The position numbers were made by a program, and so were the translations under genes. A stretch of 64,000 nt of DNA from Cinclus cinclus (Eukaryota > Chordata > Aves > Passeriformes > Cinclidae), in the NCBI RefSeq assembly GCF_963662255.1, contig NC_085055.1:15052704-15116703 (forward strand), given 5' to 3'. The notes beneath the pieces are model-generated. The model had not been told where the DNA came from. It worked only from the letters and a program-made list of their open reading frames with translations, and searched no databases. How positions within the stretch are numbered: the stretch's first letter is position 1; each line of letters starts with the position of its first letter. Shown here piece after piece: positions 12,601 to 24,600 of the stretch.

Positions 12601-15600
12601 AAATCCACACAGTGAACATTTCTATAAAATCCTCCTTTATAAATAGCACGTGTACTGGTATTTTTTATTAAAATCATGCTGTGTGGCCCATTGTGGAAGG
12701 GATAGAGAAAATAATGCTGCAAGTCTTCAACGTCCTTAACAAGTAATTTCTAACTATTTTGAGTTTTGCTCACAATTGGTTATGTCTAGGTTAGTCTTAT
12801 TTGGCTAAATTTCCTACCTGTCATTCTCAAGGTTTTATTTGGAAGAACCACATGGCACACAGAAGCTTTACATGGGAAATGCAGTACCCCCAACTAAAGT
12901 GGCTTATGTTGGAGATAAGGAACAAAGCATGTGGGTAAAAGAAGTTCAAGGCATTTCAGAGCAGTAAGTAACTTCAAAAATTAAAGTGTAGCTTTGCATT
13001 TTATGTCTTGGCTATGTTTTGTTCCTGTATTACAGACCTAAGTAGCACAGAAGAACTGCTGCATACTTGATGATAAAGGTTAATCAAGTGTGCTGAAATT
13101 TAAAGCAACAACATAAAAGAGCTTATGTTGAAATTTCAGAATATATGGAGTTAATTTTGAGGTAACTAAAGTTAGAACCTGTTATAAAAGAACTCTCAAA
13201 TGAATGAGTTTCAGTATTTATTCTCCCTCTCAATTTTCTGTTCTGGTGTTAGCAATCTTCAGTTGTAGGAAGTATGTAGAATAAAGTAATGTAGAATTTC
13301 CTTGCAACTCAAATAGCTTAGCTTTGTTAAATTGAATACAGCTCTTGTTTTTCTAGAGTGTGGGTGCTCAGTAGACTATAAATGAGTTACAGTAGTTTTG
13401 ATGCCATTTTGCTGTTCCTAAAATCATGGGCCAGACACAGTTATGCAATGAAAAGGAGTCACCTTTCTAAGGATCCTTAGGTGCATGATGGAAATCCTTA
13501 GCATGCTTAGCATGCTAGATGGGAAGTGCCTGAAGATGCACCTGTAACATAAAGCACACACAATTTTTATGTGTTTAGCCAATTAGCATAACTGACCAGA
13601 AGCCCCAGTTAGAGACATAGGTGATGTGGTCATTCCCCCTCAGTTCAACCCTTTCTACCCTTTCTGAATCTGCCTCCCCCCCACCACGTCCCCATAGACA
13701 GGAGCTAAACTTTGTTTATGAAAATGTGTCTTGGAGAGCTGGTTTCAACCTTGGCTTCCCAGAGAGCCTAACCTTGGACCTCCAGCTTGGGGCTGCTGGG
13801 GAATTTATTTTGTCTTTCTGCCTAACAAAGTAGGTAAAATGCTAGCTACGAATACTGTGATAGGCTACAGAGCTACAAATGTATATGTAGGGAATATAGA
13901 GAATATATAAAAGCAAAAGGGCAAAAATTAGTTTGGCACTAATTTGGCATTTTATTATCTGTCATTTGAGCTAACTGATTTAATTACCCCTAACCCTTCC
14001 ACTGTAAGGATTAAATGTGCTTAAGTTAATGCTCTGAGCTCTGTAGTGATGGCTGTGCAACAGTGGGTAAGCAATTGGTTTAGCCGTTTATTCTGGGTAT
14101 TTTTTGTAAAATAACAAGAAAACTATTAGAATCCTTTTTTAAAGAGGGTTTTTTATTTTATTTACTTGTACTTCAATAAATTAATTCTACCCTCTTGGTT
14201 CGGTTCTGTTTATTGTAAGCAAGCTAAATGTTCTGCTTTGTGTTCAGGTACCAGAGAAGGAAAGGAATAATTATTCATGAAACATCAGTAGTTGTATATG
14301 CTCAGTTACTCACTGGTAACAGATATCAACTAAACCAAAGTGGAGAAGTTTATTTGGAGAAGCAGTGGTCTAAACAAGTTCTTCCTTTTGTTTACCAAAC
14401 AGTTGTCAAGGTAAATATACAAGTTCAGTACCTTTTCTGAATTATTTCAGACTCTGACTATATTTTAAACTAAGTGTCTGTTTAGACTATTTTTAAAATT
14501 ATTTTGCTGGAACTGAATGTTATTTAAGATTGTCACTATTGTCTTTTTCATGTAGGATATCAAAGCCTTTGACTCTCGTTTTTCAAACATCAAAACTTTG
14601 GATGATTTGTTTCCTCCTGGAAGTACAGCCTTCATGCTGGGATCTCCGTACTACGGCTGCATGGGAGAAGTTAGTTCCAGTAATTTCATAATTTTTCCCT
14701 GCAGATTTTTTCTTTTTGAAAACCTAAAATAATCTAAGATGTTGTGTGACAGTAGTGGCCATTTGCTAACTAAAATTTTTAATCTAGGATTCCCTGGTGG
14801 TTTAGTCTGAGAAAGAGAGGGATCTTCTGTTTTCCCTTGTTGCTTGTGTAAGAGGAAAAAGCAAAACTTGAATGCAGGATTATTTTTATTAGCTCTTTGG
14901 GGTAATACATAGAGTTCCCTTTTGTGTTATTTTCAGTCACAAATTCCTTTGATTTAATGCTGACTGATTGGCTCTGTGAGGAAGCAAGGTACGGGTCAAG
15001 GCAAGGTGATGAATCCCAAAGCATTTCTGTGCATACTACAGCAAAATTGTTGATAAAGTAGAGCATGAGGTCTGTTATCCAAAGACTGCTGTTTTTAAAT
15101 AGCACTTTTATAGCACTTTTAACCAGTTGTGTTTCTCTCCAAGGTTCAGGATTCACATGATGTGATCTCAGAAGGTAGAATCCGGGTAGTTTTTAATATT
15201 CCATGTGAACCCCAGCTTGATACTTTAATCCAGAACCAGCATGTGAGTGCTTCTGCTTTTCTAGTAAAAACTTAATGTATCAAATAGATTTTTTTCAGTG
15301 GTAAATGTCTTTAAGGGATGTTTCCATGTAATTCATTAGCCCTTTGTATAAAAATCCTTATCCTTTAGGCATTGCCAATATGTTTTGTTTGTTTGTTTTA
15401 AAGAAATATTCTGTGAAATACAATCCTGCATATATTTTGGCCAGCCGTCTTGGAGTAAGTGGATATCTTGTCTCCAGATTTACAGGGAGTATCTTTATTG
15501 GAAGAGGATCAAAGAAGAAGTAAGTTCTCTTTGTGAATTTTGACCATAGAGAAACTTCTAAATTCTGCTATAACTATAGAAATTTTGCTGGTTTTAACTG

Positions 15601-18600
15601 CTGTTTTTATTAAGTGTGCACTCTTTTGTGTTTTGAAGCTTTCTTTGAAGTATATTTGCTGTAAACTAAGTTGATAGGCAGTGCTTTTTTTCTGTCAGAA
15701 GCATGTTTTACATCTTTGTTTACTGGACAGTTCTGTATGCTTTCATATTGTAGACAGACATAAAATTGACTTTCCTGGTTAGCTGTTTGAAAAATTGAAT
15801 TAGAAGTTTAAACTGACTTTGCCATACCGAGAATAAAAAAGTGGAATCAGGATCTAATTTCATTGTACTTATTACTGCTGCTAGAAAGGGAGATTAACTG
15901 TACCTGTAGCTTCTTTTCAGGACTAGTTAAGCCTGCACAAAATACATAAGGGAGGCAATCCATGTAGTCCTTTGAATGTTAAAATTGTAGTTCCTCTCTA
16001 GAGATATGGTTGATGCCTTACTGTATTCTTGTGATCTAATTCGTTGTTGATGGATTGTTCAAGGACATCCTTCTGCACCTTGGTCAATGCCAGGGGTTGA
16101 CTGCAGTTGATTAGATCTCAATTAAGGAAGTAATGTAAAATATTTCCTACCCTCCTTTGCAATGAATTAGAGATACACAAGTGGAAAGCTACCATAGCAC
16201 AGCTTTTGGCCTGTGACATTTATAGCTGACACAATGTTAACAAATAAACAATACAACTAATTTAATTTTTCTGTGGTTTAAGGCCAAGAATGTATCTTTG
16301 AGGGGTTTTTTTTTAATGTATGTGAACACACACACATATTATTGCAAGTTAATAAATTTTTCTTATTCCCAGTCCTCATGGTGATCACAAAGCAAATGTG
16401 GGGCTAAACCTGAAGTTCAACAAGAAAAATGAAGAAGTTCCTGGCTATACTAAGAAAGTTGGAAATGAATGGATGTATTCTTCTGCAGTAGAACAACTGC
16501 TTGCTGAATATTTAGAAAGGTAAATTATTGGATAGAAGCTTCATCTAAATTACCCATATTTTGTGTCAGTTGTTGGAATTTGTCCTCTGGTCACAGATCT
16601 TCTGAGAATGATGAGTTTGTTTCTTTTATTCCACTGTTCTGTTTTGGGATAGAGTAATTTTGTTAGCAGCTTGCCTTTGCAAAATTATCAGTGTGAAACT
16701 AAATTAAGTAAAAAATAACCCATCTGGGCTTCACAACTTTTGAAGCCCACCAGACTTCATTTTGAAGGAGCTTTTTTGTGCTGTATGCTGATCTGAAACT
16801 AAAGTTATTTTCCATGTATTTGGGGGGTTTTAGGGTGCCTGAACTATTTAATTATGTAGCCAAGAACAGCCAGGAAGATATCTGCTACGAAGATGACATT
16901 TGGCCTGGAGAGGATGAGAATGGGTAAGCCACGGTCCTTATCTCTTTTCTGCAATTAGGAGAATAGAGACTGACAATTGTGAAATTGGTAATGAGTGCAC
17001 AGTGGCTGCTGTGTAAGTGAAGCCTTGCTGTTCCTGCAGCAGCCTGATTGTTCAGTGATAGCTGAAAACATTATTTGAATGCTGGACTTTTCAGTTGTGG
17101 AGTCCAAGTTTCTGCCAGACTTAACCTTAAGTCCAGTAAATGAGAAATACCATTTTCAGTGCTATTTTGTAATTCTTGCTTTTAAAATAGCCTTCTGTAA
17201 GCATAGCTATGACTAGTCATAAATAAATAATAAAAAAAACCCCAGTAATTGTGGTAATTGTCTAAAATCACTTGGAATTTGAAAAATAAGTCCTACAGAT
17301 TTGGAAATATTTTGCACGTTTTTAGTATGAATTTACATGGGAGAAAAATAGCAACCTTGGTTCCAGACACAGTATGATTGCTTGAAACAGCTTTAGTTAT
17401 TAGACAATAAACCAAATCCATGGGTTTCAGTCAGTAAATCTGCAGGACTCCTACCTAGTGATACACCAGCGTGGGATTCCTCTCACAGAAGAGTCTCAGA
17501 TTATTTCTCCACTTTACCAGAGTCTTGCCCTGTGAAGTTCTTCCTTCCTGTGTTGAGAGAAACAGCTGGTCACAGAACCAGTAATGACATCTGGACACAG
17601 TTTCGTTGGATGCAAACTTCATTTGCTGAATATGAATCCATTTAATAATTTTTTTTTCTTGAAACAAAACTTTAGGTTATGGTTTTGAAACAGTACTGTA
17701 TAATTCTAACTTTTCTTAAACCATACAGAACCTTTAGATTCTGTTATTTATGAATATATATATATAATTGGTATGCCTGTATGATAATACTTGACTGATT
17801 AGATTAGGGAACATGGTAAAATGCCTGGTTTATGCAGTTAAAAGCTTTCATTTATGCCATTTTTTATTCAGAGCTGAGAAAGTGCAAGAAATTGTTGCCT
17901 GGTTAAAAGCACATCCTGTGTCTGCTTTGTCCCGCTCATCTTGTGACTTGCAAATTTTGGATGCAGCCATTGTTGAGAAAATTGAAGAAGAAATAGAGAA
18001 ATGCAAGGTACAGAGCTTGGTGTCATTGTGAGCAGGGGTAAACCAAAAAGCAGTGCTCATTATTTTTGAAGTTCTGAAGTTTAAATAAGACAATTGAAGA
18101 TTACTTGCCATTCCAAAGAAGAGGAACACAGAATATAATGTAAAATCTGGATTTGTAATATGGATTATCCCAGAAATTCAGAAGAGCTCATTATTAATCT
18201 TTTTAAGAGATTCACTCTTTCAGGGGTGATTTATCAGCAGTGGGACATACTCTGAGCTGTGCCTTTTGGTGGTTTTTTAAAGGAACAGGTATCAGTATAT
18301 ATTGAAAAATACTAATGCGTTCTTTTTACGTGCAATCCCAGCTGTTCTCCCCTTGCAGTTTCTCTTTGGTCTGCAGAAAATGAAAAGGTTATTTTCTGAA
18401 GGCTACAGATGAAAAAGTGGAAGTAAAAGCTAACGACAAAACCGAATGAAATAATGGGCTGATTTTTTTTTTTTTTAAACTGACTTGCAAGGACATCTTA
18501 AAAAAATTGGTGTGAAATCTGGAATTAGACAACTAATGGTTAGGTATGAAATCCAACATGTTTTAAATACTAGGCTTATTCTAAAGTCTTCATTAAAGCT

Positions 18601-21600
18601 CTATACCATTATCTAAAAGAAACTAAAGAATTCTACATGATCTTTTCAGGAGTTTTGTTTTACCTATTCCAGTGCTTGTTCCTACACTGGTTTGTAAAGA
18701 CTTTCTGTTCCTTTCCTTTAGCAGAGGAAGAGCAACAAGAAGGTGCGAGTAACTGTGAAACCCCATTTGCTGTACAGAGTAAGTGATGTGAATGGGTTGG
18801 GGGGGAGGGTTAAGTTGTCCAGATCATATTTATTTTACATAAGCTTACCACCTTTAGGAGAATGGAATTTCATGACAGTATTTATGAAAGGAAATATTTT
18901 GTTATGCCTTCTAGAAAATAATTTTGAAAACAGTAGTCTGTTTCTACAAGAAGAGAGAATTTATTCTAACTACTAACTTTGTCATGTCAGGCACTGACTT
19001 TGTGGGTTTTTTCTACCTTCTGTCCTTTATGCTTCTTACTGGCTCTATAATGAAGGCAAAACAGAATTTGCTTTCTGCTGTCTCTTTTCCCATGTTTTAC
19101 TTTTTATTTAGTTCTTCACTGAGGACCAAATGCTCATCTTGCCTATGTTACTGATATAGGCAGGTTACTCATGTTTTGGTTCTGTCTGAATTGATCCTCT
19201 TGATCAACTAGTGTACAGCACATTTTCAGTCAGAAGCAGTCAGTGAGAGAGTTGCAAGGGTGAAAAAAGAACATTTGCTTTGAATCTGGAGAGGGAAGGT
19301 TTTTATTTTTTAGGGGGCTGGTTTCTATGTTTTTTTTCTTCCCCAGAAAGCTTACTTTATAGTGTGTCTCAGATGCTGTTATAAATGCATTTTTATTGTA
19401 CTCTTTATTGTTTTGCACACATTAACACAGTCTTTTGGTTACTGTCAGCCATTAGAGCAGCAGAAGGGGGTTGTTCCAGACAGAGATGCAGAGTACAGGC
19501 TGTTTGACCGTGTTGTCAATGTCAGAGAGAACTTCTCTGTTCCTGTTGGTCTACGAGGCACCATTATTGGAATTAAAGGAGGTAATATTTTCTTCATGGT
19601 TATAGCTCTATAACAGTTCAGCTAATAATATGAATGTAGGATTCAGGATAGTATTTTGTGTAATGACATATTTCTCACTGTGAAGTATATGCAACTTGAA
19701 GTCATTGATGACAGATTTACTGTTTTGAATCAAACCTGCAAGTCTTCTATTTTAATTTCATGTGTTACATAGCTGTTACTTGAATAAGAAATTACTTACC
19801 CTATGTTTGTTCCGATATGAATTAGAAATTACTCTTAGTTTCTTATTATGAAGAAGGCAGATCAGAAAAGAAACAAAATATGGGCAAAGTTAAGTGAAGT
19901 AGACATAAAACCAAGTATTAGCCTTAATATTTATATTGAACATAAAACTTCATCAAGTATGATATCTTAAATAGTTTTACTTAGAAGTTGTATTTTTATT
20001 CTGTGATATTCCATTTCCATTAATTGGCATGGATTTGTACCTTGTTTGACAAGAAGATAACCAGTAAGTCTATTTTAAGAAGGATTTATTGAGCCCCACA
20101 GAGTGTAGCAGTTTGAGGTTGAGTACTACAAATAGTTTTCTTACCTGCCATTTCAGTAGTTGCTTTCTCATTCACTTTGCATCTAGCAGAATCTCAAATA
20201 GATTAGATTTGGGTGCAGCTTTTTAAAACAATATTATTTTCTCCATAGTTCTTAGATACTACTCTAATTTTAAAGGTGCATTAGTCTATTATTATGCAAG
20301 AAGTTCGTATTAACTTCTTAGTTAGTATTAAAGTTAGTTATTAAAGCTGTTGGTTTCTGACTTCCCAAATGTAGAAGTGGTTTGCCTCTCTTTTCTGCCA
20401 GTTTCTGGCAGAAATTATTACTGCCAGAAATTACTCAGAAATTATTGGGGAGGGGGGGGGGGAGGAATCTGTTGTTCATTTTTGGTCTTTTCATTATTTA
20501 TTGTATAACTACTATAGATAGATATTTACATAATATAGATAGAAGTAACTGTATAGGATGATGTTTTACTTTATTTTCTATAGCTACTAGAGAAACAGAT
20601 GTGCTCTTTGAAGTTTTGTTTGATGAAGAATTCCTTGGAGGCCTCACTATAAGGTTTGTGTGGGGGAGTTCAGAGGTGCTATTGGTATAGAAGGCACGAA
20701 ATCGTTACGTTTGGTTTGGTTGAGTATTTTTAATGCTTCTTCTCAAAACTTTGTTTCTTGGTAATGTTGGTCAGTTTTTATTTCTTGTGTGTCTCTTGGC
20801 TCTCTTTGAGTAGTGATAATTTTTGTGAAGCATGTTATGTTGTGGAAATGCTCTTTAGGCTTTTTTAGTGTAGAAACTTGTGACTTGAAGAAAGCAAGTA
20901 TGAACCAGCAGAATAAAGCACTAGATCCAAATATCTTTCTAAATAATTATGTAGAAAATAGGTCCTTATCTGTATGTATTCAACATGTGGATTAAAATCC
21001 AACTAGAAGTTCCTCAGGAGAAGGGATTCTGAACTCAATAGTTGATACTTAAACACTAAATTCTACCATTAAAAACCTGAACTGTTCTTCAGGAGATGGA
21101 GGTGCTTTTGTTTTTAGAAGTGTGGTAACTCTTCTGTATTGAAGTAAACACCTAAACTTCTAAGTGCTCAGATATACCCAGCAGGCTTCATTTCACTGTT
21201 TTTACCTACAATAAGGTTTTAATGATGGAATTTGAAAGAGATTCTTCCCTACTACCTGCATTCAGCGATCACAGCCCTTGCATGTCCTGTAACACAGATA
21301 ATACTCAGTGTTCAGAAATGCTGCTTAACTTCAAATTGTAATTCTGCTACTGAACCTGAAACTTAGTTTTCATTTCTGAAAAATAAAAGAATATTGTTTT
21401 CTGGTTCTTTTACAGAAATATTTACTACAGAACTGTGCTATAACAATTCACTCATCTTAAAAATTTCTTTAAGCTCGGCACTGAAAGGTACAATATAAAC
21501 TGAGAGTAGTGCTAATTACTGTTTGACAGCCAGAGGGCAAAGGGGAGCTGGGGGTTTCAGGTTGTCTGCAATGCTGCTAGATTTCAATATTGCATAGTTT

Positions 21601-24600
21601 TCAGCCTCTGTTCAAACTGGAGTCATTGTCTTTTGGCAACAATTAAACTGCATGAAACAACTGTGGAATTCACTTTTCTCAAGGTGCTCGCCTGCCAGAG
21701 GTTATCGCCTGCCCTCAAGTGCCTTAATTAACCTGTCTCATGGTAGTCGGTCAGAAATGGGAAATCAAAAGCTGATGGCCATAGTTAAACCTCAGCCAGC
21801 AGTGAATAACTACAACTCATATGCATCTGATCTGTCATCTGTATGCTCACAAAAAGTGCATCTGGGAGGCCTCAACCATTCTCCTCGCTCCCTTTTTGTT
21901 CCTACTCAAGTAAGACTTTTCTCACATTTGTACAAAAATGTTTCTCTCTAAAGTCTGAAATACTGACATGGTTATCTTCATTGGTCCAAATAAAATTTAG
22001 TTTTTATATCAATATATTAGAAGTAGAATCATTCTTATGCTGGAGAAATTAATTCATCTGGTAATGGAAAAGGACTAAAATTTCCTTATTGACAGTGGTT
22101 TTGCTCTGAGTAACTCCAGTTGCTTTTCTGAGAGACAGATACTTAGTTCAGAGCAGTGACACCGTATTTGGTGTCAACAAATAGTGTGTTTGGACAGAGA
22201 TGCAATTATTTCCTTAAAGCTTGAATCTAGTTACTGCTTCCTTTATAGGCTGTTTGTCCTTGCTTAGAAAGGAAAGACATGATTTCCCTATCCCTGAGTT
22301 TTGCTTCTTAGTTATAATTTACTTTGACAGTACAATAAAGGAGGACAAATTACAAGTGAATTGAGTTTCTTGGTGGTTTAATAACACTATTGTTTTAACA
22401 AGAGATTTCTTTAAAGAAACTTACCTTAATTAGTAACTTCATGTTGCTATAAGTGTGTTTGAAAACAGTCGTCTCATTTTTTCAAGTCTATACAAGAAAA
22501 AGTATTTTGCAAAAGAGAATGTATGACAGTGAAACACTGTTGATGTCTTTTTTTCTCTCTCAATGATTTAGCAACTGAATGGAAGACAGCATTACAATCT
22601 CAGGGCTGAAAATCAGGGCAACTCTAACTCACCCCAGAAAGGATCATTTCTGAGTGGCAATCAGAAAAATAAAGTGAGTGTTGGGATTCATTTAGTATCG
22701 GACTCAAATGTCTCTGTTTTGGATGGGTGTCATATTCTCATGATTAATAAATTGCTTTGTTGTAGTACATCAGACGTTTTAGTTCAGATACAGACTGGAG
22801 CAGAACTGCTCTCAGATATTGAATTAATATAGTACCCTGTGTTATCCTTGTTCAGATATTAGATTTTTCTAAGTGTTTTTTGTCTAGCTGAGCTTCAATT
22901 CTGCAGTAACATACCTGTAATGTAATGAAGTAATTGAGCCTTGTTGGCAAGGCCTTACAAATAAATCATTAATAAAATCTAAGAATGCTCCCAATATGAA
23001 AGCATGCTTTTCAAATCATTCTGAACTGCTATCTGAGTTTCATTATACTTAATCATCAAACTAAGCTTATTTCAGTTTAGTAGTGATTCTTTGTAAAAAA
23101 TGAAACTGCAGTCCTCTACAACAGCTTGCTTCATAATTAACTACCTCTAACTTGTGTCAGTATGAAAATATCTGTCATCTGAGGACTGATAAACTTGAAC
23201 CTTATGATTTCTGGAATGTCTTGGTATATACTTAGCTGTTGAAAATTTGAGTTTGTTAGGGGTCTTGTTTTTTTTATTTTGTCAGGCACAGAGTAAGCAA
23301 GATGATGAATTCTGCAGCATATGGCAGTCATTGCAGAGTTCTGGGAAGTCTCATCACATTCAACAAAACATGCATGAGAAGGTTTGTATAGAAACTTTAA
23401 ACAGATCTCTGCATTCAAAATATGAAGGTACTTAATTTCATTCGTCAGTTCATTGTATCAGAAAACTTCATGTTACAAATAAATCCTCTGGATGAAAGAG
23501 TATGCATAGCTCTGGAAAGGGGTTATCATAGGGTTCTGCTATGTAAATAATAGATACCCAGTTTTCTGGTTAAGCTTTGATGTTTGAAACCCTAGGGTGC
23601 AGTTCTACCTCAGGAAATCAAGCTGGGAGCTGGCCATCAGCTTTATAAGCCAGGCTTCAATGACAGCAGCTTTAAATGTCAGCAAAGAAAACAGGAGCCT
23701 TATAAAAAATGTAAGTACTATAATTAGAAACTTTGTATAGGGGAAGTACTTGCTTTATCTGACCTTCATTGAAATGTCTGATGAGCTTTTTGGCTTTTCA
23801 TGGTTATTGACAGTAAATAGTTTGTTACAGTTTTATAAGCACTACATTGCACTTACTGTCAAATAATGTCCCTGGTGTGCATATTAGATTGTTCCACACT
23901 TAATCCTGAACCTTCTAGGCGAGTTGTTCTGTATTCTGTTGACTTGCTACCCATCTAATATAAAAACCAAAAAAACCCCACACTTGTCTTTGAAAATCTG
24001 CTTGTGATCATATTTGTAGAATAAAAAATTAGATATATTATTGAATAGACTTCACTTTATACTAAATGACCCATGAAGTAAGAATTAAACATTTGATAAA
24101 ACCATTCAAATTAATGAAACTCTGTGTATTTGTATAGAGTTACGAATTGTTTTGAGTCTTGAATGTTACAGTTTTTAAGAGCATTTCAAAAGAATGCATT
24201 CTTTTGTAGTTAAAGAAGATTCCAAAATTACAAGAGGTGAAAGTCAACCACATAATAAAATGTCAAACCAGCAGGTAATTTTGTCTGTACTGAGTAAATT
24301 TATTATTTTCATTTTACTCTGATGTGATTTATCATTTTAAAGATTTGTCTTTAACTGGCATCTTAGTTGATTCTTTTAGTTGGTAAATTTATTTTGGAGA
24401 TTTTTTTTTTCATTAGAGGTTTATAGACAGAATATAAGAGAGTGTGTTTAAAATGTATGATGCTACCAAACAACTTTCCTGTTCCTCTTAGACTGTAAAA
24501 GCTACACTGTAAAGGGAAAACACAAATGCAAGGTGTTCAATAAGCTGAAATCCTCTAAGAATATTAGCTTGTGAAAGCTCTTTGCAGATGCATTTCTAAT

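Noticed and set aside
14779..15156. Antisense ORF of 125 codons in XRN1
   Set aside because: No resemblance to a known protein; it overlaps intron and the start of a genuine sense exon.
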